DNA from: Sperchopsis tessellata
Lineage: Eukaryota > Arthropoda > Insecta > Coleoptera > Hydrophilidae
Length of the DNA stretch: 28,592 bases
NCBI GenBank assembly: GCA_033557685.1
Contig: JAWQRN010000543.1
Location: 1 to 28,592 of the forward strand
Direction of reading: 5' to 3'
Shown: in pieces, positions 9,126 to 18,739 of the stretch
Layout of the letters: every line of letters begins with the position of its first letter
Numbering within the stretch: position 1 is the first letter of the stretch
Notes under the pieces: generated by a model
What the model was told of the DNA's origin: nothing
Databases searched by the model: none
The model's input: the letters and a program-made list of their open reading frames with translations, nothing else
Made by a program: the position numbers and the translations under genes

Positions 9126-11763
9126 ATGAGAAGAAGGCGAAGGAGAAAAGATACGTGGAGGAAAAATAAACTAAAATGCCCCTGTTGGAATGTAAGATCT
9201 TGGAAAGGGAGAGAACAGGACATTTTTCTAGAAATGGAAACACACAAAATGGATATATGTGCATTATATGAAACTAACCGCAGCGGGAAATGTGATCTTA
9301 CATATAAAGGATACATACTCAAATAGTGTGGAAATGAATAAGGCAAACGAGCCACAGCCGGAGTAGGTCTACTAATCAGTGAAATTCACACATAATATAG
9401 AAGATACGTTCTACTTTAATAAAATAATACTTAGAGTTGTTCTAGATATCGGCAAGGACAAAATACATCTTATCAACGTCTACGCCCCCGACCCATTAAA
9501 AGCAAAGAGGAAATTGACGCATTCTATGAGACCCTACAGGCCGAAATTGACAAAATATCTAACGCGCAAAAAATACTAATCATGGGTGATCTGAATGCAA
9601 GAGTTGGTAACACAGTCGTATATGGCGTAAAACAACGTTTCAATGAACCGAACGGCATCAACAGCACACAAAACGAGATAAGAATAAACAACACATTCTT
9701 CAATCACAAGCCACAACACACGATAACCTGGTCCAACACACAAGGACACTCATCCATGATTGACTACATAATCTCGAACAGAGCAATACACCCGACCCAG
9801 ATTATTGACGTACGCTCCCTAACATCGGCGAACATTGGATCGGACCACCAATTAGTCATGGCAAAACTACGACTCACAACACAACTGAAAAATAAGCTAC
9901 CACCTATTTATGAAGATAAATTGAACATCGAATCCATTAATGACCCCACTGTGAACGCCTTATACGAAAAGAGATTACCCAAAAAGATCAGACAACACTC
10001 AATTTTGGATCAGGAGGACGTGGAAACAAGTTGGAAAAAAGTTAAATCACACATCGAGACAGCCGCCAATGAAGCACTGGGCAAGAGGAGGATAAAAACA
10101 AACATGGTTTACGCCGGAAGTAAAACAAATGGCAAGAGAAAAACGAGAAGCCTATCTGAGGTACCTAAACAACAGAACACCTGAAGAGAGCTTACGATAC
10201 AGAGAAACAAGAATCAGAGTGCAAGCAGAAATAAGAAGAATAAAGACCTAATACTGGGAAACCTTCACTGCGTACATGGAACATGACCTTTAAGGCAGTC
10301 AAAAGAAAATATGGGGAATGATACGACAAAGAAAACTTGAAGTCAAAGAATATCTAACAACAAAAACTATCCTGCAAGAGGTATGGACAAATCACTTTAA
10401 ACAGAGTTTCGAAGAAGATGGGACCCAACACCAGGAATCGCCACTAATGACAGAAAGAACCACCCGCATCAAACAAAAATTTGCAAAGGAACTAAAAAAC
10501 AGGAAAGCCCCAGGGATAGATGAACTGAATAATGAACTGATAAAGTACGGAGGGAAACCAACTAGTCAGGCTTTACCAAAAGATCTTAAATGAAACAAGT
10601 ATACCAGCCGGCTGGAAGAAAAGCATCAATATTCCTGCCTTAAAAAATAAACAAGAAATAACAGGAGATTACTCTCCTAAGCGCCGCGATGAAACTATTC
10701 ACGAAAATCATCCGTAGCATTATCTCAGAACACATACTGATACGGAAAGAACAACAGGGATTCGGAAAAATAGGTTCACCATGTATGCCATATTCGCCAT
10801 ACGACAAATAGTAGAGAAATCAATGTAATACGAAAAACTGGCATATATGTGCTTCATAGAGCTGACCAAAGCGTTCGACCGATTTAGGCTAAATGATATT
10901 ACAACCATAATGAGACATAGTAATACTCCGGAGGAAACCGCTAGAACTATTGAAAATATGAACACCAACACAATAACCAGCATACATGCCAACAACAGCC
11001 TGCCATAAGAAGTGCCCATCTCAACAGGAATAAGACAGGGAGCCTAAGCCCGACACTATTCAACCTCATTATGGACATGGATACAGAAAGAATAAAGGAG
11101 AAATATTGCAGTGATTATTTCTGAGAACGAAGGCAAACTACAGAGACTATTACAGAATGTATAGAAGACAAAGGCAGTAGTTGTAGCAAAAGAACACATA
11201 AGATGAAAACTAGCTATTAATGACGAAATAATAAAATAGGTGCTATCATTTAGGTACTTAGGAGTAGAAATAATCGCCCGTTTAGACAGGAGTTCTGAGG
11301 TAAAGAACAAAATCGATGAAGCATCTAGAATAGCCGGATGCCTGAAAGACATCATATGGAAGAACCAGTTCCTAAAACGAGACCGGAATATATAAATCAT
11401 GCGTTAGACCAATATTCACATATGCTGCGAAACCTAGAGCAGACACGAGCAGAACCAAGAGCATTGTCCGAACCGCAGAGATGAGAACACATTACGTGAC
11501 AGAATACCCAACGAAGAAATAAGACAAGTATATAAGACACAGGACATAGTAAGATGGACGTGAAAGAGGAGGTGAGAATGGAACCAATATAGCAATAGAA
11601 TGCAAGACACCACAATTGCAAAAATCGCAAGATATGGAAAGCCACTCTCTCGAAGGCCTCCAGGCAGAACACCAAATAGATGGAGGGATAGCTGGGTATC
11701 AGCATCACAAGGAACTCCTTAAAGCTGAAAAACAGGAGATTAGCCTATTTCAAGAAGAAGAAG
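9126..11763 (+). pseudogene. LINE ORF2-like: endonuclease, RT and C-terminus, broken
   Basis: This is the most complete LINE in the window. An APE-type endonuclease starts with CPCWNVRSWKGREQD (about 9179) and continues in several frames. It includes MGDLNARVGNTVVYG (9582), SMIDYIISNR (about 9750) and IGSDHQLVMAKLRL (about 9836), the metal- and base-binding blocks that nick target DNA. RT follows: NRKAPGIDELNNELIKYGG (about 10498-10554), PAGWKKSINIPALKNK (about 10601-10648), IELTKAFDRF (motif A, about 10856) and ISTGIRQGA (motif B, about 11021). The YADD block is missing through a deletion near 11105. FRYLGVEIIARLDRSSEVKN (about 11251-11310) and GKPLSRRPPGRTPNRWRDSW (about 11638-11697) form the C-terminus. 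The element ends in CAAGAAGAAGAAG near 11760, an AAG tail. Many stops and frameshifts show it is inactive. The long minus-strand frames at 10720-11708 are antisense shadows. Confidence 0.9.
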
Positions 11764-11884
11764 ATGTATCATTTTTCAAATACATTAAAGATATTATGAA
11801 ATTTTTTTGTTTATTTCTTGTGCAACCTGGGTTTGCCTGTGTCTGTAAAAGTTAATATCAATAAAAACGCTCATATCCATATGG

Positions 11885-11985
11885 TTACAGGTAGATCATG
11901 CATCTTCAGGTTTTCCGGAAGATAACCGTTGGCTTTTCTTTTCTTTCTTTCGTCCACCGTTGCAGGTGACATTATGTGGAGGTGG
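11885..11985 (-). mobile_element. PLE terminal fragment (short)
   Basis: On the minus strand this contains GCAACGGTGGACGAAAG and then CAACGGTTATCTTCCGGAAAA. These match blocks of the inverted repeat at 14913-15290 and of the sequence downstream of the Penelope-like endonuclease at 19860-19945. No coding sequence is present. It lies about 120 bp after the LINE tail at 11763. Confidence 0.65.
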
Positions 11986-11989
11986 ACTT

Positions 11990-12635
11990 CTATATATAGG
12001 TTGTAGTATATAGTTTGCTATTTTTATTAATTATAAAACTGACAAAAGTAGAAATACTTAACAGAAAACAGCTGAAAAGGATCACTTACTTATAATTTTC
12101 ATGTATCTAATTTACATGTTTTAAAGTGCATTCTAACAACAGTAGTATATGCTCACTCACAAAAAACTTTAAATAGTTTTTTTTTTACATTTTAGAGTGT
12201 TACATTTCTTTAATTGTATGATGCGAGAAATATATCCAGTTGCACCGTAAGTAAGTGTTGTATAAAAGTAAACGTTTGGTTTGTTTTCACACTTAATTAA
12301 AGCATCACATTTCTATATATTTTACTTTCAGTCATTTACCCTTTACCCGCATGAATAATACATCTGAAGGATTAAACTCTCTAGCCGCTTCCAGTCTGGG
12401 TCTGGGTAGGTACCATATACATATTCACTTTACATATACTCAGCAGTCAATTTAAATGGATTTAGTTAGTCCCAGATGTATAACATATATGCGTCATAAA
12501 GACGAGGGTTATAGTTCCCGTTCAAAAACAAAATAATGCAGGTGAAGCAATTATCTTATAATGAAAAGCTTAAGTAAATCTACATGGGGGTTAAAGCAAG
12601 TGAATCACTTTTATTTAAAATATATCCCGTCCATA
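11990..12635. other. AT-rich stretch, nothing recognised
   Basis: Short stop-rich frames only. No repeat shared with the rest of the window was recognised until about 12640. Confidence 0.5.
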
Positions 12636-12639
12636 TTAA

Positions 12640-12835
12640 ACTAATCCACGATTTTACAATAAATATTTTTGAATTGGAGATATATATTTACAGATTTTCC
12701 AAGGAAAATCTAGTTTTTATATATAATTTTATATTATATAGCCGATATGTTTCGAGGCACGTTTTCCATCTTCAGAGCTGCAACACTAGAGAAACATATC
12801 AGCCACAGTCTTAAAATCAAATTAATTAAAACAAA
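12640..12835 (-). repeat. PLE-associated terminal repeat, reverse copy
   Basis: The minus strand reads TTTAATTTGATTTTAAGACTG-like sequence (the actual copy has small differences), then GTGGCTGATATGTTTC, GCAGCTCTGAAGATGG, GCCTCGAAACATATCGGC and TTTTCCTTGGAAAAT. The same blocks in the same order occur on the plus strand at 15340-15500 and, more decayed, at 14650-14905 and 15660-15925. Within it, 12741-12753 and 12791-12803 are inverted repeats (12 of 13 bases complementary). The unit flanks the Penelope-like RT on its left in reverse orientation. Known PLEs carry terminal repeats that may be direct or inverted, so I infer it is one of that element's terminal repeats. Confidence 0.7.
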
Positions 12836-12929
12836 GTAAAACGAATGTATGCAAGGGAGGCGTTACAAAACAGTTTAAAAATGTAGGATAAGGGTATCCT
12901 TAAGATGCGCCCAGTTTTATAGACTCTCT

Positions 12930-14290
12930 TGTAGATAATGTATCTCGTTTTGATAATAGTTGGCTAATTTCAGATTAAATTTTATCCCTGCCTTTACGGT
13001 TAAAATTTTGTACGACTTACTATCCCGCCTTTCAGTTATTATTCTTCCGTCCTCATGCGCCTTTGTGTCACTCGATTTTGCCGATCTGTTACAAACATCC
13101 CACTTGACTTAATGGCACTATTGGTCTTTGACTTATTTTATAACTCTTATGTTGATGACATCACTGCCGATGCCATTTTCGCCTAGTTTGTGTTCGGAGC
13201 AAAATTTTGTGTAGTTCAATCATAAAATGTATACCAAAAATAATGGTCTTGGTATGAGTATGAGGTTCGCCAAGGCTGCGTCCTGTTGCCTCTGCTATTT
13301 AACGTATACAACGAGGCTATCTTTCAGGAATCTATAGCAGAATGCTCGGAGGTCATTTATGCTAACGGCGAAGTCGTCAATAATCTAAGATATGCGGACG
13401 ATACAGTTATACAGTGCGGAAGTCTGGAGACTAAAACAGGCAGAGAAATTGGTAGCATTCGAATGATGGTGTTATAGGAGAATACTAAAGATATCTTGGG
13501 TGGACCATGTCACAAATCTTGAGGTGCTTTAAAGACTAATAAGGAAGTTGAGTTAATAAATACTAACAAAAAACGTAAACTGCAGAACTTGGGTCATGTC
13601 ATTAGGGGAGAAAGTTAAGGGTTGCTGAGACTGATTGTGGATGGAAAGATAAGGGGGGAGTGGAGTACAGGAGTACCTGGCTTAGAAATGTTAGAGAATG
13701 GTTCGGTTTATCATCCACTCAACTATTTAGATCAGTTGTTAATGAAGTAAAGATTGCTATTTTAATTTCCAACATCCGATACGACATGTAACTTTAAGAA
13801 GAATAATGGGTAATCCTCTTGCCTTACTTTTAGTAGATCTGTGCTTGGATTTTTTCTAGAAAGCGATTAAATTTGCCTCAGTTTGCTTTCACGATCATAT
13901 TGTGTATTGGTTTCATTATGTTGACGACGTGATGTGCTGTTGGAATTTAGAGGAAGGTTAACATGGTAATTTTCGTCAGATTCTTAACTCCTTGCACCCT
14001 ATTATAAATATCGCTCTTGAGAAACAGTCTGGCGGTGTCATTAATTTTGTTGATCTATCCATATCTCGTATTAATGATAAACATTCTCTTCGGCATGGCA
14101 TAATATAGATTCCATCTCTAAGCTTTTTTTAATGTCCCTTTATCTTCTACCACTTTGATCTAGAAGTATATATTATCATCCAAATTGCTGGGAAAAATGT
14201 GTATATATCTTTCTTGGTGGATACAAAGATTCGTAGGATAATGTCGTCGCTTGGAAGTCATGTCAGTATCGTCTACTTTTCCTCTGTCAT
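12930..14290 (+). pseudogene. Penelope-like element RT, split by a nested LINE
   Basis: Left part (12930-13258): with frameshifts it reads LSVIILPSSCAFVSLDFADL, VTNIPLDLMALLVFDLFYNS and, after a stop, FNHKMYTKNNGLGM. These are the Penelope-type RT blocks leading to motif B. Right part (13806-14110): it resumes exactly where the left stops, with MGNPLALLLVDLCLDFF and VYWFHYVDDVMCCWNLEEG. The YVDD catalytic motif is at 13917-13928. The right part continues with LNSLHPIINIALEKQSGGVI, NFVDLSISRINDKHS and HGII, then a stop. PLE RTs are related to telomerase and are usually followed by a GIY-YIG endonuclease. The gene is interrupted by a LINE (13259-13805) and several stops, so it is inactive. Similarity fades after about 14110, and the end given is approximate. 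Confidence 0.85.
13259..13805 (+). pseudogene. Nested LINE fragment with intact YADD
   Basis: It starts at YEVRQGC (RT motif B, with LLPLLFNVYNEAIFQE) and keeps the catalytic block NLRYADDTVIQCGSLET (YADD at 13391-13402). A deletion then joins it to the C-terminal patch MWCYRRILKISWVDHVTNLE-like sequence (about 13465-13530, frameshifted) and NVREWFGLSSTQLF-like residues (from about 13690). It ends in TTTAAGAAGAATA at 13795-13805. The 5' end is truncated. It sits inside the Penelope-like RT gene, whose codons for GLGM and MGNPL abut its two ends. Possible target-site duplications are ATGAG (13253-13257) and ATGGG (13806-13810). Confidence 0.85.
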
Positions 14291-14560
14291 CACTGACATA
14301 TCTATTTGGCAAACAGCTTCGATTTAATGGTCATGTTTTTGATGTCGATACCTGTTTATGTCCCCTCGATTTCTGCTCGTCAAGGCATTTATCTAAATTC
14401 CATTGAAGACTTGGAAATATTTAATGAAATGTTGCTTTTTCCCCAATATCTGAACAGATGGTCAATTCTAGAGAGTTCCATTTTGCTACTGTCGTTCATC
14501 CACCTCCAGCCCTTGATGTTATTTTTATATAGTTCCCAATTCTGTTTTTCGTTTCTCTTA
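14230..14560 (+). pseudogene. Possible PLE endonuclease-domain remnant
   Basis: Position suggests the GIY-YIG domain that follows the RT in many PLEs. Across frames I see GHVFDVDTCLCPLDFCSSRH and SIEDLEIFNEMLLFPQYL, which loosely match the region around the catalytic glutamate (the RE-x-LEI pattern). The GIY and YIG segments themselves are not recognisable. The 136-codon open frame at 14306-14716 covers part of this and then runs into T-rich and TA-repeat sequence, so it is not a gene on its own. Confidence 0.4.
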
Positions 14561-14649
14561 AGCTTCTTTTGTTTTTTAAAATTATTGTTTGTTTTTTTGC
14601 TTTACTTATCAGCCGTCTTTACATCGTTTTGTGTCTGTCTTTTAGCGAC

Positions 14650-14905
14650 CGGTTTTGTCATATATATATATATATATATATATTATATTTTGCACTGTGT
14701 GTATATACATTTTTAAAATGTTTTGTATCGTTTTGTTTTATTTTCGTATAATTTTATTTTAATACTGTAGAGTTTCCTTGGATAATCTTAAAACATTTTT
14801 AAATATTTATACGTATATAGGATTTCACGCTTATTTACATGGCCATTTTGTGTATTTTTCGTAATTATATATTTTGTGCAGTACATAGATTCCATGGCCA
14901 CAATA
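14650..14905 (+). repeat. PLE terminal repeat, forward copy A
   Basis: Copy A contains a (TA)n run at 14660-14683, then GTATATACATTTTTAAAATG, a T-rich block, GTTTCCTTGGATAATCTTAA, and TTTACATGG...GTGTATTTTTCG. Copies B (15268-15545) and C (15660-15925) repeat these blocks in the same order. The CTGAAGATGG...CGAAAC hairpin segment seen at 12741-12803 is deleted here. Confidence 0.65.
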
Positions 14906-14912
14906 AATATAT

Positions 14913-15290
14913 TTAGGTTTTCCGAGAGATAACCGTGTGTTGCATTTCCATACATCGACGTTTCATTCACCGTTGTAGGGGACATTGCCAACAAATACAG
15001 CTTTTAAAAGTGCTAATTATAAATTGTCATGTAGCTCTGAAAAGTGCTAGATGTAGGTACCGACCAGTTCTAAAAAGTGCTAAGCATATAATGACATGTA
15101 GCTCTCAGAAGTGTTAGTCTTAAACTAACTGATCGGCACCTACATCTTTTCAGAGCTGCATGGCAATTTATAATTAGGACATTTAAGAACTGCATGTTTT
15201 GACAATATCTCCTGCAACGGTGGACGAAACGTCGGCTTATTGAAAAACCAACACACGGTTACCTCCTGGAAAACTTGAAGATATATATTT
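14913..15290. mobile_element. Foldback built from PLE termini
   Basis: The left arm (14913-15090) and right arm (about 15105-15290) are imperfect reverse complements over about 175 bp. Pairs include GATAACCGTGTGTTG with CAACACACGGTTACC, CTAATTATAAATTG with CAATTTATAATTAG, and CTCTGAAAAG with CTTTTCAGAG. A loop of roughly 15-45 bp lies between. Each arm holds the same block found next to the Penelope-like endonuclease at 19905-19943 (TCCACCGTTG-type sequence plus GACGTTTC). The element separates terminal-repeat copies A and B. No coding capacity is seen. Confidence 0.8.
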
Positions 15291-15545
15291 TATAGTTTAT
15301 ACTGTCCGTATTCAAATTTTAAAAATGTTCTGTCTTATAGAGATGTGTATTATTTTGTTTTCATTTAATTTGATTTTATTTTAAGACTGTGGCTGTTGTA
15401 TTCCTCTCATGCCGTAGCTCTGAAAACGAGGCCTCGAAATATATCGGCCAACTATCCTTGGATAATTTTAAAATATTTTTAAAAAGAAAACCGCATGTAC
15501 CTCTGTAGGCTTTCCCGCTAATTTTCGTGGCTTTTTTTGTGCAGT
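15268..15545 (+). repeat. PLE terminal repeat, forward copy B
   Basis: This copy keeps TCATTTAATTTGATTTTATT, AAGACTGTGGCTG, GTAGCTCTGAAAACGAGGCC, TCGAAATATATCGGCC and CCTTGGATAATTTTAAAATA, then GGCTTTCCCGC. It matches the reverse copy at 12640-12835 most closely. The flanking hairpin arms (GGCTG...TTCC and GAAATATATCGGCC) are still recognisable but diverged. Its left boundary overlaps the end of the foldback. Confidence 0.7.
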
Positions 15546-15659
15546 GGTTGGGTGTTTTCGTATTGTTTTCGTTTTGTACTTGTTTGGTTGTCTAAATCAG
15601 CTTCATCATCCGAGCTCGAGTTTCCCTCTTAATTTAACTTCAACGTTCTTCTGTAAATA

Positions 15660-15925
15660 CCTTTTGTATGATTTCTATTATTCCCGCTTGTTTACATGAA
15701 TCTCCTTGTGTATTTTTCGTTAATATATATCTTACATTTCGTACTGCGCGTATTTACATTTTTAAGATGTTAACTAACGCTTATCTTATAGAGGTTTGTT
15801 TTATTTTATTTTGTTTTCGTTAAATTTGATTTTATTTTAAATGTTGTAGCTCTGATAAATAAGCAATAACAACTTGTGTGTTTCCTTGGACAATCTTTAA
15901 ATATTTAAAAAATGGGACACCCAAT
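15660..15925 (+). repeat. PLE terminal repeat, forward copy C
   Basis: TTCCCGCTTGTTTACATG, TTGTGTATTTTTCGTTAATA, CATTTTTAAGATGTT, CTTATAGAGGTTTG, TTAAATTTGATTTTATTTTA, GTAGCTCTGATAA and GTTTCCTTGGACAATCTTTA occur in the same order as in copies A and B. The hairpin core is lost. About 110 bp of unrelated sequence (15550-15660) separates it from copy B. Confidence 0.65.
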
Positions 15926-15929
15926 ATAC

Positions 15930-17330
15930 TTCGCGTCTACTTTATATTTAGAGAAGAAAGATAAAATACTATTTCTTGTTTTTGTTCGGCATTAAATAAA
16001 AACGGTTTAAATCAACGCTGGATAATGGACAGTTATAATAATTACTTCCTTAGTATATTTTCATCTATCAGAGCTTTGGCAAGTTTTATAAACTAAATTA
16101 ATCATACTCTATTTGATTTCAATTCTACTAATAAATTAGTTTGAAAAATGATAAGAAATCACTTTTCATTAAAAGTCGAATTCCCATCAAATGAATTGTT
16201 CCTTTTGCATGGCATGATATTTGACAGAGGGCAGGTAAAAGTAATAAAATGAACTAAAATCAATTGTCACTAATGTATTATGTCCATATCAAAGGTACGA
16301 GAGAAGTTTCATTACATGTTCACTGAACTATTGAGCGCTTTTGACGCTAAACGTTCACTCAATGAAGTGTTGCCTATCCGTATATTGACCACAAATAGTG
16401 CGTATTTCATCTACCAAATGAGGTGTGACTGCTTGATTAAGAATTAATTAAACCGCTTTTACTTTTTGATTATCCTTTGCTTGTAAACAGAATCCAAAAT
16501 TCAATGTTTTAATTCCTGGATTAATTTATTCACGAGTTCCCTATTCATATACAAGCAATATGACTTCTCTATAACCATACGTTTATATTAAGTACTGGAT
16601 AGCTGTAGGTCTCGGCTTACTATTTTATAATTTACCTATATTCAAAGGAATTAAATTTCCCAACTGAAAGATCACTGAAATGAAGTAGCCAGTATATTAA
16701 TATGCCATTAACACACAAAAGTTGCAATATACCATTTCTAAAACAACAAATTATGACTTATCTACTAGCCTTCAGGGATGTTCATGACAACCATCTGTAT
16801 ATTATGTTGCCTAATAATAATACTGTAATAGAGAAATTACTCCCGCCAAGTTTAGCGTCTTTTTAAGAAAAAATCTTGGACCATTTAGTTACCTACGTGC
16901 GACGACAAAAGCAGGGATAATGTGATTAGCTTATCTTGAGTGTTAGTTAAAAACCTGTTTTTCTTTGTAACAATACTTAAAGTCTATACATATTTATGTT
17001 TTATATAGGCAAAATTTATATATTCGGATATATAAGTAATTACAAAGTTTAAAAACTCTATATTTAGTTAGTGTAATATGTTGTGGATTCCGAGACCATA
17101 TAGATCCTCTCAAACCAAATAAACCACTCATATTATTCCATACTTTATAGCAGTTATATTCGAGAATATCTGCATTTTTCTTGTACCATATTAGAAAAAA
17201 ATACTAGGATTGGAAAAGGATCAGGAGTAACAACCTTGTTAAAAATCTGGATCAATTTGGCTCTGCCTCATAGTAATTGGTAAGGACTTTTACCTAGGAT
17301 TAAATAATGATAAAAATAATAATAAACTAC
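15930..17330. other. AT-rich stretch, little recognised
   Basis: Most of it has no coding or repeat similarity that I can support. One weak exception is 16755-16860. There a plus frame reads LLAFRDVHDNHLYIML and NNNTVIEKLLPPSLASF, which loosely resembles the piggyBac block around the HLNDN motif. It is too short and diverged to call. Confidence 0.45.
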
Positions 17331-17334
17331 AAGG

Positions 17335-18735
17335 TCATCTTCTTGGTTTTAATATTTGCCCAATACGCAGTCTGGCTTCCGAAAGAACTATAGTTACACC
17401 TCTGCACTTAGTTCTGTAATCGATGATATTTTTTATAATGTTGACTCTTCTCGTAATACGGCTCTAGTTTTAATTGATTTTTCAAGAGCTTTCGATACCT
17501 TGAACCACCAGTTCTTGTTTGCTATTTTGCACCATTTTGGAGCATCAGCTTATGAGGCATGTCACAGAGAGTCAGGGTAGCTGATGGATTGCCCAGTTGG
17601 TTGCCTTTAAATTCTGGTGTTCCCCAGGGCTCTATTCTTGGCCCCTTATTGAATACCATTTATACGAGTCACATGTACTCTTTTCTACAATGTCTACGCT
17701 GATGACTCTTAGGTATATTATTCGTTTGACTCTGCTGATCTTCAGGTTGCTTGTCATCGAATCAATGGACCTTCATAGATTGATGGTTTTTTCCGGTCAT
17801 CATTGTTAATATATATAATAATTAATTCCTCGATGTCTTCAGCTCTCCTTTTCTGTGTTAGGGGCCATCGTGAGACCCTCAAAGGCCATCTCCGCTTGCG
17901 GTTTGAAGGTAATATTCTCCCGGTTTCTTCTTCGGAAAAGAAAATCTTGGCTTACAGGTTTATGTTAATTTAAGGTGTAATGCTCATTAAAATCCATTTA
18001 TCCATTTCGTCACTCTTTGACTCCTAATGTTCGCAAGGTTATTTGTAACTCTCTTGTTATTTTTGGGATGTCGTGTATGATCCTTCTTTGGATGCTTTCG
18101 ATGGTTCTCAAAATTCAAAAGGTTCAAAATACATGTTTGCGGTTTATATTCGGTCTAAAGCGTAGTTCCTATGCATCTCATACATTGAGGACATGCAGAT
18201 GGTTGTTTTTCACAAGATTCTGATACTGAAAACCCCTCCTTTTCTGTATGGTCGTATTAGGATTTGGTCGGAAGCGCACAATTTGAATCTTTGGCATCGA
18301 GGTCTTATGTAGGTATGCTAAAGCACTTTTTCGTAGGTTGTTCTTATATAATGTTTGCTATTATTCATATTTAGTCCCCGAGGATTTCAGGCGCTGCATT
18401 GGAGTTTTTTGATGTTGTCTTAGTTTCTCATTTTCTGCCGTTTTTCTTACACATTTGCAGTCTCATCCCAACGACTTTATGCCGTGTGGTAAGAAAATTG
18501 TAGTAGCAGTGCCTGGGCATTGTATAGTTATATTTGCTTATTTATTATTATTTTTTTTATTATAAGTTTACCAGAGCAGGGCGTCTGTTTCTTGCAGATT
18601 ACTTGATCTGGGACCTGGTTCTCAGAAAGCTTAGTTTCTATATTTGTATGCATATTTTCATATGCAATTGTATTATTATTATTATTGATATTTTCTTCTG
18701 CCAAAAATAGAATAAATAAATAAATAAAATAAATG
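17335..18735 (+). pseudogene. LINE RT remnant with 3' UTR and AAAT tail
   Basis: An RNA-dependent polymerase (RT) domain is open at 17356-17580: PNTQSGFRKNYSYTSALSSV and ALVLIDFSRAFDTLNHQFLF (motif A, about 17464-17523). It then continues across frames with SGVPQGSILGPLL (motif B, about 17614), YADDS (motif C, near 17696), FSGHHC, LTPNVRKVICNSLV (about 18018), KVQNTCLRFIFGLKRSSYAS (about 18116-18175) and VPEDFRRCIG-like residues (near 18376). The 3' region ends in AATAAATAAATAAATAAAATAAA (18711-18733), a short-repeat tail preceded by a TTA microsatellite at 18671-18686. The endonuclease and ORF1 are absent (5'-truncated). The RT is of the Jockey/CR1/L2-like broad type; the clade is not assigned. 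Frameshifts and stops make it inactive. Confidence 0.87.
18671..18735. repeat. (TTA)n then (AAAT)n tail of LINE
   Basis: TATTATTATTATTATT at 18671-18686 is followed within 25 bp by an AAAT-type tandem run to about 18733, where LINE similarity stops. Simple-repeat 3' tails are usual for several LINE clades. Confidence 0.8.
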
Positions 18736-18739
18736 GTTA

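Noticed and set aside
9056..9355. Minus-strand 99-codon frame over the LINE 5' end
   Set aside because: It is antisense to the endonuclease start (CPCWNVRSW) and has no similarity of its own.
10720..11708. Three long minus-strand open frames (about 100-114 codons each)
   Set aside because: They are antisense to the RT and C-terminal region of the plus-strand LINE, whose motifs are recognisable. Their products are hydrophobic and low-complexity with no family match.
14306..14716. 136-codon open frame, the second longest in the window
   Set aside because: It overlaps a decayed PLE region and ends by translating T-rich and TA-repeat DNA (YIYIYIYY). It is not a coherent protein.
16755..16860. 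Possible second piggyBac remnant (DNHLYIML, NNNTVIEKLLPP)
   Set aside because: Only about 30 residues of weak resemblance to the HLNDN region. No second block was found, so it is not called as a feature.
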